This document shows, piece by piece, positions 26,695-36,492 of a stretch of 64,000 nucleotides of DNA. The stretch lies in assembly GCF_000717995.1 (NCBI RefSeq), contig NZ_JODM01000002.1, positions 248,001 through 312,000 of the forward strand, in the 5' to 3' direction. The first letter of the stretch is position 1, and each line of letters opens with the position of its first letter. Source of the DNA: Streptomyces violaceorubidus. Its GTDB lineage: Bacteria > Actinomycetota > Actinomycetes > Streptomycetales > Streptomycetaceae. Position numbers and translations under genes: made by a program. The notes beneath the pieces are model-generated. The model did no database searches, was not told the DNA's origin, and saw nothing but the letters and a program-made list of their open reading frames with translations.

Positions 26695-26730
26695 GGACCT
26701 TCGGCGTGCGGTACCGCGCGCCGAAGGTCC
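26695..26730 (+). terminator. Long palindrome downstream of the oxidoreductase
   Basis: GGACCTTCGGCG (26695-26706) pairs with CGCCGAAGGTCC (26719-26730). The 12 bases between contain their own palindrome GCGGTACCGC, so the stem can extend almost without a loop. It follows the oxidoreductase stop and precedes the convergent RNase gene, fitting a terminator for either strand. The stretch 26601-26887 otherwise holds no convincing gene. Confidence 0.65.
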
Positions 26731-26887
26731 TTCCGTCGGGCTGGACTCGCCCCGCGGCCGATGCGTGTGGGGGTACCGCGGGGCGAGAGTCGGGATCATG
26801 AAGGAATGGCGGGAGTTGCTGGGCCTGCTCGCCGTGCCCCAGGGCGGCTACGAGGTCCAACCGAGCGTCGCGCCGGCCGGCCGGGCG

Positions 26888-27283
26888 TCAGCAGCCGTGG
26901 TCGACGAGGTCGAACGACGCGTAGTGGTCGGCCGTGTAGTAGTCCTCCTGGTTCTCCTCACCGGTGACGATCCTGCGGGCGCCGCGCGTGTCGGAGCCCG
27001 GAGTGATCACCGTGTACTCGTGGTAGTACCCGGAGGACCGGCTGGGCAGGATGCCCTCCCGGTTCTGGAAGACGGTCCCGTCCTGCTCGAACGGGTAGGG
27101 ACCGCCCTGCTCGATCAGGTCGAGCGTGTCGTGCGCCTGGGAGGGCAGGTCGCTGTAGCAGATGTCGCCGACCGCCGCGGGGGCGGCGCCGGCCGTGGTC
27201 GCGGAGACGGTGCCGCCCACGAGGAGGGCGGACAGGACTGCGGCTGCTGCGCCGAGCCGGGCGGTGCGTGGGGGGAATCGCAT
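26888..27283 (-). CDS. Secreted guanyl-specific ribonuclease (RNase Sa/barnase family)
   Basis: The 131-residue precursor has a signal peptide (residues 1 to about 34, ending near AGAAPA) and a mature domain of about 97 residues. It aligns closely with Streptomyces RNase Sa as I remember it: DICYSDLPSQAHDTLDLIEQ, then GPYPFEQDGTVFQNRE, GYYHEYTVITPG with the catalytic Glu, the catalytic Arg in ARRIVTGE, and the catalytic His in YTADHYASFDLVDHGC. The two end cysteines can form the family's disulfide. It cleaves RNA after guanosine outside the cell. No barstar-type inhibitor gene was recognised next to it. It is a single gene, divergent from the SDR. Confidence 0.93.
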   Translation of the reverse strand: MRFPPRTARLGAAAAVLSALLVGGTVSATTAGAAPAAVGDICYSDLPSQAHDTLDLIEQGGPYPFEQDGTVFQNREGILPSRSSGYYHEYTVITPGSDTRGARRIVTGEENQEDYYTADHYASFDLVDHGC

Positions 27284-27460
27284 GCGCTCATGATGACGCG
27301 CGTAGACAGTGGCATGTCAATGACAAGACTGTGGAGTTTCCCGGTACGTCCCATGAGTTTTCCGCGTGTTCACACCCCTGTTCGACCCGGACGACGCGTC
27401 GCCCGGGTCGACGTCCGTTCACCGCCAGCACGGTTGCGGCGGCCCGGCTGGGATGGACCC

Positions 27461-28231
27461 ATGAACACGAACGCGAACCCATGCGCCCCCGCCACCGCTC
27501 CCCTGACCGGCCGCACCGCCCTGGTGACCGGCGGCAGCCGGGGCATCGGCGCGGCGACCGCCCTGCGACTGGCACGGGAGGGCGCGGACGTGGCCCTCAC
27601 CTACCTGAACGGCGAGGACGCCGCCGAGGACGTCGTACGGGCCGCCCGGTCGCTGGGACGCCGGGCGGTGGCCCTGCGGGCCGACTCGGCCGACGCGGAC
27701 GAGGCGGCGGGGGCGGTCGAGCGGGCCGCCACGGCGCTCGGCGGCGGCCCCGACGTGCTGGTCAACAACGTGGGCCTCGGCCTGCTCGGCCCCCTGGAAA
27801 GCCTCTCGCTCGCCGATGTCGACCGGCTGCTCGCGGTGAACGTCCGCGGTGTCTTCCTAACCTCGCAGGCGGCCGCGGCCCGCATGACCGAGGGAGGGCG
27901 GATCATCACCGTCGGCACCTGCATGACCCAGCGGGTCCCGGGGCCCGGCGGGACGCTCTACGCGACGAGCAAGTCGGCGCTGATCGGGCTGACCAAGGCG
28001 CTGACCCGGGAGCTGGGCCCGCGCGGGATCACGGCGAACATCGTGCACCCGGGGCCGATCGACACCGACATGAACCCGGCCGACGGCCCCTACGCGGACG
28101 GGCAGGCGGCCATGACCGCGCTGGGCCGCTTCGGCACGGCGGACGAGGTCGCCGCGACCGTGGCGTACCTGGCGTCCGCCTCGTACGTCACCGGCGCGGA
28201 GTTCGCGGTGGACGGCGGCCACGCGGCGTAG
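27461..28231 (+). CDS. Short-chain dehydrogenase/reductase (FabG-like)
   Basis: The 256-residue protein has the NAD(P) glycine motif TGGSRGIGAATALRLA (near residue 23), the NNVG motif, YATSKSA with catalytic Tyr and Lys, and the C-terminal FAVDGG. The position normally held by the catalytic Ser reads GTC (ITVGTCMTQ) instead of the usual GSx, so Thr or Cys must take its place if the enzyme is active. Substrate unknown; labelled 3-oxoacyl-ACP reductase in relatives only by fold. It is a single gene divergent from the RNase, ending at a strong hairpin shared with the allantoicase gene. Confidence 0.85.
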   Translation: MNTNANPCAPATAPLTGRTALVTGGSRGIGAATALRLAREGADVALTYLNGEDAAEDVVRAARSLGRRAVALRADSADADEAAGAVERAATALGGGPDVLVNNVGLGLLGPLESLSLADVDRLLAVNVRGVFLTSQAAAARMTEGGRIITVGTCMTQRVPGPGGTLYATSKSALIGLTKALTRELGPRGITANIVHPGPIDTDMNPADGPYADGQAAMTALGRFGTADEVAATVAYLASASYVTGAEFAVDGGHAA

Positions 28232-28266
28232 CCGCCCCCGGGACGCGGTCGCGCACCAACGTGCGC

Positions 28267-28304
28267 GCGGGGCGCACCGGTGCTGTCCTGCCGGTGCGCC
28301 CCGC
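28267..28304. terminator. Bidirectional terminator between SDR and allantoicase
   Basis: A perfect 14-bp stem GCGGGGCGCACCGG (28267-28280) and CCGGTGCGCCCCGC (28291-28304) with a 10-base loop lies between the convergent stops of the SDR and allantoicase genes. Confidence 0.8.
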
Positions 28305-28325
28305 GGGTCGGTGAGGAACGGCGGG

Positions 28326-29456
28326 TCAGCCGCCCAGCTCCTGGTGGCGGGCGGCGAGGTGGGCCGCGCCGTCCTCGGTCAGGGAGCCGAACAGGCGCAG
28401 CCGGGAGATGCCGCCGTCGGGGAAGATGTCCACGCGCGCGTGGGTGCCGACGGCCGTCTCGGGCAGCACGAAGCGGTGGTTGGTGTCGGGCTGCATCCGG
28501 GTGCGCGGGAGGATCTCGCGCCACTCGCCCGCCTCGCCGTCCTTGACGGAGACGGAGGCCCAGCCGGCCGAGTTGCCCTTCAGGTACGCCGTGTCGATCT
28601 CGATCGCGCGGATCTGGGCGCGGTCCACCAGGCGGTACTGGATCCAGTCGTTGCCCCGGTCGCGGCGGCGGCGGGTCTCCCAGCCGTCGTCCATCTTGCG
28701 GGAGCGGCCCGGCTGGATGGTGTTGGTGGCCGGCGAGTAGAAGAGGTTGGAGGCGTCCTCGACCTGGCCGCCGTTCTCCAGGGCGACCACGTCGAAGGTG
28801 CCGAGGGCGGTGAGCCAGGCGGGGTCGGGGACGACCTCGCCGTACACGCGCAGGCGGGCGATGCCGCCGTCGGGGTGCTGCCCCAGGCGCAGGTGGGTGA
28901 AGCGCTGCTCGGCCTGGACGGCGAAGCCGTTGGCCGCGTGGCCGCCGACCGCGGTGCGGGGGACGAGGGTCGTCCACTTCACGTCGTCCGCGAGCAGTTC
29001 CTCCGGGGACGGGGAGCCCGCGACCGAGGCGCCCTCGACGGAGACGGCCTGCGGGTAGTTGCCGCGGAAGTGGGCGGTGTCGACGACGATGCCGCGGATC
29101 ACTCCGGGGGCGCCGAGGCGGATCAGCGCCCAGTCGTGGTCGTCCTCGGTGGGCCAGGGGTGCTCGGCCGAGGCACCGCGGCGCCGGCGGGTCTCCCAGC
29201 CGTCCATGACCTTGCCCTTGTGCCCGAAATGCTCGGGGTCGAACTCGGCGGGCCCGGGCACCAGCAGGTTCTCGCGCTGGGCGAAGAACTCGTCGTTGGC
29301 GGCGACGACACCCGCGCCGAGCTGCCGGTCGGCAAGGTTGGCGTACTGGGTGAAGGGGAGGTCGGCGGTGCGGTAGTCCGCGTACGGGTCGCCGCCTCCG
29401 TAGGGCTGGGCGTCGCCGGTGAAGCTGGCCAACGAGGTGTTCTGCTGGGCCGTCAC
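28326..29456 (-). CDS. alc: Allantoicase
   Basis: The 376-residue enzyme hydrolyses allantoate to ureidoglycolate and urea. It shows the internal duplication of the family: each half contains a KxMDxGWETRRRR block (GKVMDGWETRRRR near residue 80 and KMDDGWETRRRR near residue 255), each followed by W(A/I)xxRL and a ...DGGI(A/S)RLR segment. The GTG start is used because it opens the conserved N-terminus; an AAAGGA lies about 12 bases upstream. It is the second gene after allantoinase (65-base gap) and shares its promoter with the paired TTCC boxes. It should be expressed when purines or allantoin are nitrogen sources. Confidence 0.92.
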   Translation of the reverse strand: MTAQQNTSLASFTGDAQPYGGGDPYADYRTADLPFTQYANLADRQLGAGVVAANDEFFAQRENLLVPGPAEFDPEHFGHKGKVMDGWETRRRRGASAEHPWPTEDDHDWALIRLGAPGVIRGIVVDTAHFRGNYPQAVSVEGASVAGSPSPEELLADDVKWTTLVPRTAVGGHAANGFAVQAEQRFTHLRLGQHPDGGIARLRVYGEVVPDPAWLTALGTFDVVALENGGQVEDASNLFYSPATNTIQPGRSRKMDDGWETRRRRDRGNDWIQYRLVDRAQIRAIEIDTAYLKGNSAGWASVSVKDGEAGEWREILPRTRMQPDTNHRFVLPETAVGTHARVDIFPDGGISRLRLFGSLTEDGAAHLAARHQELGG

Positions 29457-29521
29457 GGTGATCAGGTGTTCCTTTCGGGGCTGTTCGGGGGGGTACTGGG
29501 TCCAGGGAGTGTCCGGGTACG

Positions 29522-30859
29522 TCAGGCCCGGTCGAGGAGCTGTCCCTTCGGGTCGGTGAACGCGCCGTCCGCCACGATGCGCTCGCCGCGCAGCCAGGTG
29601 GACTTCACGACGCCGTGCAGGGTCCTGCCCGCGTACGCGGTGACGCGGTTGCGGTGCTGGAGGGCGGCCGGGTCGACGGTGAAGGTCTCCTCGGGGGCCA
29701 GCACGGCGAAGTCCGCGTCGTGGCCCGGCGCGATGGCGCCCTTGCGTGCCTCCAGCCCCACCAGGGCTGCCGTGCGGGCCGACATCCAGCGCACGAGGTC
29801 CTCCAGGCCGAGGCCCCGCCCGCGGGCGGCGGTCCACATGGCCGGCAGGCTGAGCTGGAGACCGGCGATGCCGCCCCAGGCGGTGGCGAAGTCGTCGGTC
29901 TTGAGGTCGGCGGTGGACGGGGAGTGGTCGGTGACCACGCAGTCGATGGTGCCGTCCGCCAGCGCCTGCCAGAGCAGGTCCTGGTTGGCGGCCTCGCGGA
30001 TCGGCGGGCAGCACTTGAACTCGCTGGCGCCGTCCGGCACCTCCTCGGCGGTGAGGGTGAGGTAGTGCGGGCAGGTCTCGACCGTCACCTTGACGCCGTC
30101 GGCGCGGGCCTCGGCGATCAGCGGCAGGGCGTCGCTGGAGGAGAGGTGGAGGACGTGCACGCGCGCGTCGAACCGCTTGGCCTGCGCGAGCAGCGTCGCG
30201 ATCGCGGTGTCCTCGGCGTCGCGCGGGCGGCTGGCGAGGAAGTGGGCGTACTGGGGGCCGCCCTGCTGGGGGGCGGCGGCCAGGTGGTGCGGGTCCTCGG
30301 CGTGCACGATCAGCAGGCCGTCGAAGGCGGCGATCTCCGTCAGGGACCGGGCGAGCTGCTCCTGGTCGAGGTGCGGGAACTCGTCCACGCCGGACGGCGA
30401 CAGGAACGCCTTGAAGCCGAAGACCCCGGCCTCGTGCAGCGGGCGCAGGTCCTTGACGTTGTCCGGCAGGGCGCCGCCCCAGAAACCGACGTCGATGTGG
30501 GCCTTGTCCGCGGCGACCTCGCGCTTGGTGCGCAGGTTCTCGACGGTGGTGGTCGGCGGGATGGAGTTGAGCGGCATGTCGACGAGGGTGGTGATGCCGC
30601 CGGCGGCCGCGGCGCGGGTGGCGGTCCAGAAGCCCTCCCACTCGGTGCGCCCGGGGTCGTTCACGTGCACGTGGGTGTCGACCAGGCCGGGCAGCACGAC
30701 GTGGTCGCCGACGTCCTCCAGCCGGGCGCCGTCCGGGACGGGGGCGTCGTACGGCAGGACCGCCGTGATCTTCTCCCCGGTGACCGCGATCGACGCGGCG
30801 CGTGTCCCCTCGGGGGTGATGACGCGCGTCGAGCGCAGCACCAGTTCAGCTCCGGACAC
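29522..30859 (-). CDS. allB: Allantoinase
   Basis: The 445-residue protein is a cyclic amidohydrolase that opens allantoin to allantoate. Metal ligands are visible: [13 protein letters not shown], the carboxylated Lys in [28 protein letters not shown] and the catalytic Asp in [16 protein letters not shown] and CCPPIRE distinguish allantoinases from hydantoinases. Its promoter region is shared with the divergent IclR regulator: a TTCAAC-N5-GTTGAA dyad lies 31 bases before the start and two TTCC boxes lie further up. It forms an operon with allantoicase. Confidence 0.94.
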   Translation of the reverse strand: MSGAELVLRSTRVITPEGTRAASIAVTGEKITAVLPYDAPVPDGARLEDVGDHVVLPGLVDTHVHVNDPGRTEWEGFWTATRAAAAGGITTLVDMPLNSIPPTTTVENLRTKREVAADKAHIDVGFWGGALPDNVKDLRPLHEAGVFGFKAFLSPSGVDEFPHLDQEQLARSLTEIAAFDGLLIVHAEDPHHLAAAPQQGGPQYAHFLASRPRDAEDTAIATLLAQAKRFDARVHVLHLSSSDALPLIAEARADGVKVTVETCPHYLTLTAEEVPDGASEFKCCPPIREAANQDLLWQALADGTIDCVVTDHSPSTADLKTDDFATAWGGIAGLQLSLPAMWTAARGRGLGLEDLVRWMSARTAALVGLEARKGAIAPGHDADFAVLAPEETFTVDPAALQHRNRVTAYAGRTLHGVVKSTWLRGERIVADGAFTDPKGQLLDRA

Positions 30860-30889
30860 CCGAAACCCCTCTTTTCTGCCGCCGAGTTT

Positions 30890-30906
30890 TTCAACGTTCT
30901 GTTGAA
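30890..30906. promoter_or_regulatory. TTCAAC-N5-GTTGAA dyad in the allantoinase leader
   Basis: A perfect 6-bp inverted repeat, TTCAACGTTCTGTTGAA, lies 31-47 bases before the allantoinase start. Three similar 17-bp dyads occur in front of malate synthase, the urate operon and catalase in this window. It is distinct from the TTCC box. Confidence 0.6.
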
Positions 30907-30995
30907 GTCTCCTGCCGAAGGAGTCTTCATTCCCGCCTCCGTGCCGTCAAGAGGCACCCTTTGGACGGGCATGCCCACGGCTCAGCCCTGGACGT

Positions 30996-31031
30996 TTCCA
31001 CAAAGCGGAATTAGAATTCCAGAAAGCAGAA
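30996..31031. promoter_or_regulatory. Paired 15-bp boxes between allantoinase and its IclR regulator
   Basis: TTCCACAAAGCGGAA (30996-31010) and TTCCAGAAAGCAGAA (31017-31031) share the pattern TTCC-N7-RGAA and start 21 bp apart. They lie 80-115 bases before the IclR gene and about 140 before allantoinase. The same pairing recurs in four more promoters of the pathway. The IclR protein encoded here is the natural candidate to bind. Confidence 0.65.
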
Positions 31032-31110
31032 CGTAGCTACGTACAAGCCGGTAGTCAACCGGCCGCCGGGTACGCTTCTTTCCTCCCGCCCGCCCCGAAA
31101 GGAACGTGCC

Positions 31111-31914
31111 GTGCCGACGTCCAGCGCCAGCACCACCGACTCCGCCAGGTCCGCCACCGGCGGCGTCCAGTCCCTGGAGCGCGCCTTCGACCTGCTCGAA
31201 CGGATGGCGGACGCGGGGGGCGAGGTCGGCCTGAGCGAACTCTCGGCGAGCAGCGGACTGCCGCTGCCGACCATCCACCGCCTGATGCGCACCCTCGTGG
31301 CCTGCGGATACGTCCGCCAGCAGCCCAACCGGCGCTATGCGCTCGGACCCCGCCTGATCCGCCTGGGCGAGTCCGCCTCCCGGCTGCTCGGCACCTGGGC
31401 GCGCCCGCACCTGGCCCGCCTGGTCGAGGAGACCGGCGAGACGGCGAACATGGCCCTGCTCGACGGGGACGAGATCGTGTACGTCGCCCAGGTGCCGTCC
31501 AAGCACTCGATGCGCATGTTCACCGAGGTCGGGCGGCGCGTCCTGCCGCACTCCACGGGCGTCGGCAAGGCCCTGCTCGCGAGCTTCCCGCCGGAGGAGG
31601 TGCGGGCCCTGCTGAGCCGTACCGGCATGCCGGCCGCGACCGACAAGACGATCACCACGCCGGACGGTTTCATCGCGGCCCTCAATGACGTGCGGCGCCA
31701 GGGCTACGCGATCGACGACAACGAGCAGGAGATCGGCGTCCGCTGCCTGGCCGTCCCGGTGCCGGACTCCCCCACCGCCGCCGCCATCTCGATCTCCGGG
31801 CCCGCGGGCCGCGTCACCGAGGCCGCGACCGACCGGATCGTGCCCCTGCTCCAGCAGGTGGCGGCGGAGCTGTCCCAGGCCCTGCTGGCCTCGAACGGCA
31901 ACCCGGCGGCCTGA
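31111..31914 (+). CDS. allR: IclR-family regulator of allantoin catabolism (AllR-like)
   Basis: The 267-residue protein has an N-terminal winged helix (VQSLERAFDLLERMADAGGEVGLSELSASSGLPLPTIHRLMRTL) and the IclR effector domain with VAQVPSKHSMRMFTEVGRRVLPHSTGVGKALLA and ECRCLAVPV-like RCLAVPVPD. IclR regulators of purine breakdown (AllR in E. coli; an IclR repressor of allantoin genes in S. coelicolor, from memory) bind glyoxylate or allantoin-type ligands. It is divergent from allantoinase, with paired TTCC boxes between them. Start is GTG with AAAGGAACGTGCC upstream. It is the best candidate to control the dispersed regulon described in the findings. Confidence 0.85.
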   Translation: MPTSSASTTDSARSATGGVQSLERAFDLLERMADAGGEVGLSELSASSGLPLPTIHRLMRTLVACGYVRQQPNRRYALGPRLIRLGESASRLLGTWARPHLARLVEETGETANMALLDGDEIVYVAQVPSKHSMRMFTEVGRRVLPHSTGVGKALLASFPPEEVRALLSRTGMPAATDKTITTPDGFIAALNDVRRQGYAIDDNEQEIGVRCLAVPVPDSPTAAAISISGPAGRVTEAATDRIVPLLQQVAAELSQALLASNGNPAA

Positions 31915-31935
31915 GCGGCCCCTCCCGGTACGGCC

Positions 31936-32250
31936 TCAGCGGCGCGGCGGTTCGCCGAACAGCTCCACGGCGTGACGGACCTCCGCCAGTCCGGGTCCGA
32001 GGGCGCTGACGGAGCCGATCGCGCCCGCTATCAGCAGCAGGGAGCGGCGCAGCCGCGGCACCTCGGGGACGCCGTGGCCCGCCATGGCGGCGAGGTCGGC
32101 CAGCTCGTCCTCCGCGATCGCGCGGTCCGGGAAATCGGCGGGCAGCAGGGCGAGTTGGCGGCGCAGCCGGGACACGGCGGTCCGCAGCGCCACCACCTTC
32201 ACGTCCTCGTCGCCGACGGTCACGTGCCCCTGCCCCACGCTCCGCAACAC
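31936..32250 (-). CDS. DUF5955-like small protein
   Basis: The 104-residue protein begins LRSVGQGHVTVGDEDVKVVALRTAVSRLRRQLALLPADFPDRAIAEDELADLAAMAG and ends with LLIAGAIGSVSALGPGLAEVRHAVELFG. I recall this as a small, actinobacteria-specific family (DUF5955) without known function. The first half is a likely coiled coil; the LLLIAGAIGSVSAL stretch is hydrophobic but short. The GTG start has a strong GGGGGGAG five bases upstream; a longer frame beginning at 32364 lacks one. Convergent with the IclR gene and divergent from the nucleotidyltransferase. Confidence 0.75.
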   Translation of the reverse strand: MLRSVGQGHVTVGDEDVKVVALRTAVSRLRRQLALLPADFPDRAIAEDELADLAAMAGHGVPEVPRLRRSLLLIAGAIGSVSALGPGLAEVRHAVELFGEPPRR

Positions 32251-32402
32251 AGCTCTCCCCCCTCGCGCCGTTGTGCGCGGGCCAGTAAACGCCACCCCGT
32301 GCCGGACGCGCCACCACGCGGACCGAAATTCAGTCTTGGGAAAGTCTCCGGAAACCCCGCGCACGCCGGAGCGTTTGGCGGCCGGTCAGGTATGCAGGGG
32401 GC

Positions 32403-33026
32403 ATGACCGACAACGAGGCCCTGACGGAAGAGCAGGTGGGCGGCCGGGTGGCGGGGCTGCTGCTGGCCGCCGGGGGCGGCCGACGGCTGGGCGGCCGCCC
32501 CAAGGCACTGCTCGAACATCGTGGACATCCGCTCGTCGAACACGCGGTCGGAGCCCTGCGTGCGGCCGGCTGTGCGCGCGTGCACGTCGTCCTGGGGGCG
32601 CGCGCCGAGGACGTGCACGCGCGGGCGGCGCTCGACGGCTGCGTCCTCGTGGACAACCCCGACTGGGAGCGGGGCATGGGGTCCTCACTGCGGGCCGGGC
32701 TCGACTCGCTGGCGGGGACCGGGACGCGGGCCGCGCTGGTCTGCCTGGTGGACCAGCCCGGCATCGGCGCGCAGGCGCTGGCCCGGGTGCGCGCCGGATA
32801 CCGGAACGAGACCTCGCTGGTCTCGGCGGCGTACGCGGGCGTGCGCGGGCATCCCGTGCTGCTCGGCGCCGCGCACTGGGCGGGGATCGCGGCGACCGCC
32901 ACCGGGGACCGGGGTGCCCGCGCCTACTTGGGGGAACACGAGGCGGAGATCGCGCTCGTCGAGTGCGGGGACGTGGCGCGGCCGTACGACATCGACACCG
33001 AGGCGGACCTGGTCCACCTTGAGTGA
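32403..33026 (+). CDS. MobA/MocA-like nucleotidyltransferase
   Basis: The 207-residue protein has the NTP-binding start GLLLAAGGGRRLGGRPKALLEHRG and the later LVCLVDQPGIGAQAL and GHPVLLG motifs of molybdenum-cofactor nucleotidyltransferases (MobA, MocA and relatives). These add CMP or GMP to molybdopterin; other members are linked to xanthine dehydrogenase maturation. That fits a purine-catabolic neighbourhood, since xanthine dehydrogenase needs the cofactor, but the enzyme itself is not in the window. It is a single gene 184 bases before malate synthase on the same strand. Confidence 0.82.
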   Translation: MTDNEALTEEQVGGRVAGLLLAAGGGRRLGGRPKALLEHRGHPLVEHAVGALRAAGCARVHVVLGARAEDVHARAALDGCVLVDNPDWERGMGSSLRAGLDSLAGTGTRAALVCLVDQPGIGAQALARVRAGYRNETSLVSAAYAGVRGHPVLLGAAHWAGIAATATGDRGARAYLGEHEAEIALVECGDVARPYDIDTEADLVHLE

Positions 33027-33074
33027 GGGAGGTGGCACCGAGCGCCACCTTCCCTCGACCCGGAGAATCTCGAC

Positions 33075-33091
33075 ATCAACAAACCATTGAA
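33075..33091. promoter_or_regulatory. TTCAAC-N5-type dyad upstream of malate synthase
   Basis: ATCAACAAACCATTGAA matches the 17-bp dyad class TTCAAC-N5-GTTGAM with two changed end bases. It ends one base before the first TTCC box of the malate synthase promoter, so the two proteins binding these sites would touch. Confidence 0.5.
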
Positions 33092-33092
33092 G

Positions 33093-33128
33093 TTCCACGA
33101 TGAGGAAACTACTATCCACTGACCAGAA
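33093..33128. promoter_or_regulatory. Paired 15-bp boxes upstream of malate synthase
   Basis: TTCCACGATGAGGAA (33093-33107) and ATCCACTGACCAGAA (33114-33128) start 21 bp apart, about 80-120 bases before the aceB start. The second is weaker, but the spacing is the same as in the other pathway promoters. Confidence 0.55.
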
Positions 33129-33210
33129 GCACTCCGCTGCACGGCGAGTGCGTAATGCCCCCTACGCACCCTCTGGCACCCGGTGCCACCGCTGAAGGAA
33201 GTGACAGCTC

Positions 33211-34833
<1,623 letters not shown>

Positions 34834-34860
34834 CGCCGCAGGCGTGCCAGTGACCCGTCC

Positions 34861-34895
34861 GCGCCCCCGGTGCCCCAGCACGGCACCGGGGGCGC
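34861..34895. terminator. Bidirectional terminator after malate synthase
   Basis: A 14-bp stem GCGCCCCCGGTGCC (34861-34874) and GGCACCGGGGGCGC (34882-34895) with a 7-base loop lies between the convergent malate synthase and HipA-like kinase genes. Confidence 0.85.
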
Positions 34896-34904
34896 GGACG
34901 CGTG

Positions 34905-35819
34905 TCAGCCCAGGTGCACGGACCAGTCCTGCTCCGCGGGCGGCTTGCCGTGCAGGTCGGGGACACGCTTGAGCCAGTCGGGCCGCCCCCGCCGGGTGCG
35001 CGCCGCGCGGGCGGCGTTCTCGGCGGCCAGTTCCTCGCGGCTCGGGAAGCCGGTGGGCAGCCACTGCCGGGAGGCGCGCACGCGCGCGTGCAGGTACTCC
35101 ACGTAGGCGGCGCGCACCTTGTCCGGCGTGTCGAGGTCGCCCTCGCAGGTCAGCCAGGCCTCCGGCACCCGGCCCACCACCTCGCGCAGCAGCTCCCGCG
35201 TCACCTTCGGCGCCAGTTCGGCGTCGGCGGCCGGGAGGTCGGGCGCGCAGTGGCCGAGGGCGTGGTGGCGGAAGTCGTACGCCTTCTCGGGCGGGGAGGC
35301 GCCCCAGCGGTGGTGGAAGACGAGCGCCGCGCCGTGGTCGATCAGCCACAGGCGCGGGGGCGCGGTGCCGAGGGTGGGCCAGACCATGAGGTTGGAGCTG
35401 TGCACCGTCCGGTCGACGTTCACGGTGAGGGCGTCCAGCCAGACCACCCGCCCGGCCTCGCGCGCGTCCACCGGGAACACCTCGGCCAGCTCGGGCGTGA
35501 AGTCGGCGCCGCCCGACAGGTAGTCCATGCCGAGGTTGAGCCCCGCGCTGGCGTGCAGCAGGTCCCGCACCTCCTGATGCGGTTCGGCCTCCGCGATCGC
35601 CGGGTCGAAGTGCGCGAGCACCAGTTCCGGCACCCGCAGCCCCAGCTCCCGGGCCAGCTCCCCGACGACCACCTCGGCGACCAGCGCCTTGCGGCCCTGC
35701 GCGGAGCCGGTGAACTTCAGGACATAGGTGCCGAGATCGTCGGCCTCGACCACGGCGGGCACGGAGCCGCCGGAGCGCAGGGGCTCGACGTAGCGGGTGG
35801 CGGTGACTTCGGTGAGCAT
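34905..35819 (-). CDS. HipA-like kinase domain protein
   Basis: The 304-residue protein contains TYVLKFTGSAQGRKALVAEVVVGELARELGL (ATP-binding Lys and Glu region), LDALTVNVDRTVHSSNLMVW (N-x-DR catalytic loop pattern) and LWLIDHGAALVFHH (DHG metal motif). This is the arrangement of HipA-related and PI3/4-kinase-like proteins common in actinobacteria. Unlike toxin HipA, no HipB antitoxin adjoins it in the same operon; the XRE gene nearby is divergent and of another family. Function unknown: it could phosphorylate a protein or small molecule. Ends with a basic, disordered-looking tail. Confidence 0.75.
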   Translation of the reverse strand: MLTEVTATRYVEPLRSGGSVPAVVEADDLGTYVLKFTGSAQGRKALVAEVVVGELARELGLRVPELVLAHFDPAIAEAEPHQEVRDLLHASAGLNLGMDYLSGGADFTPELAEVFPVDAREAGRVVWLDALTVNVDRTVHSSNLMVWPTLGTAPPRLWLIDHGAALVFHHRWGASPPEKAYDFRHHALGHCAPDLPAADAELAPKVTRELLREVVGRVPEAWLTCEGDLDTPDKVRAAYVEYLHARVRASRQWLPTGFPSREELAAENAARAARTRRGRPDWLKRVPDLHGKPPAEQDWSVHLG

Positions 35820-35842
35820 GCACCGAGCATATGGACGCGGGC

Positions 35843-36343
35843 TCACGATGGGTCCCTGGGCATGGCCGATCCGCTCGCGCCCGGGCCCGCGCGGCGCCGG
35901 GAGCCGATGGGCAGCAGGTCCAGTTCCGCGCGGACCGTCTTGCCGACGGGTACGCGGTCGAACACGCCCCACCGGTCCGCCAGCGCGTCCACGAGCAGCA
36001 GCCCGCGCCCGTGCTCGTGCTCGGCCCCCGGGGCCGCCGTGACCGTCGGGCGGCGCTCGCCCCGGCTGTCGGAGACGTCGATCCGCAGCGTGTACGCGTC
36101 CAGCCGCAGCAGCACCTCGATGTCCCGCCCCGGCACCCGCCCGTGCGTCACGGCGTTCGCCGCCAGCTCCGCGACGAGCAGCGCGGCCGTGTCGGACACC
36201 GCCGAGCCGTACAGCACGCCCCACGTGTCCAGGCGGTGCACGACGAGGTGCCGGGCCAGTCGCGCGCCGCGCGGGGTGGAGCTGAACCGCTGGACGAACA
36301 CACGCGCGGTGACGGGGAGCCGGGGGGCGGGGGCTGGTCTCAT
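35843..36343 (-). CDS. Anti-sigma-factor-like ATP-binding protein (HATPase_c_2)
   Basis: The 166-residue protein has the GHKL ATPase signature of RsbW/SpoIIAB-like proteins: LLVAELAANAVTHGR (N box), LRIDVSDSRGERRP (G1) and GRGLLLVDALADRWGVF (G2). Streptomyces encode many such stand-alone ATPases, usually as partners of XRE/DUF397 or anti-anti-sigma proteins. The start at 36343 is preferred because AGGTGG lies at a suitable distance; an ATG nine bases earlier is too close to it. It is divergent from the XRE regulator. Target sigma factor is not identifiable. Confidence 0.85.
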   Translation of the reverse strand: MRPAPAPRLPVTARVFVQRFSSTPRGARLARHLVVHRLDTWGVLYGSAVSDTAALLVAELAANAVTHGRVPGRDIEVLLRLDAYTLRIDVSDSRGERRPTVTAAPGAEHEHGRGLLLVDALADRWGVFDRVPVGKTVRAELDLLPIGSRRRAGPGASGSAMPRDPS

Positions 36344-36492
36344 GCCGCCCATCCCACCTGCGGTGACGCCCTCGCACCAGATCGGCGACCGGTACGCACG
36401 GTGAGCGTACGGGTGCGGACGGTAGACAGTAGGAGTAACCGTCCGTGAGCATGGGCCCGTTGAGTGGGCGTGACGGGTGGGAGGTGTCCCGG

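Noticed and set aside
26597..26967. Small open frames between the oxidoreductase and the ribonuclease, considered as a barstar-like inhibitor
   Set aside because: They cross the terminator-like palindrome, show no barstar pattern and have no ribosome site.
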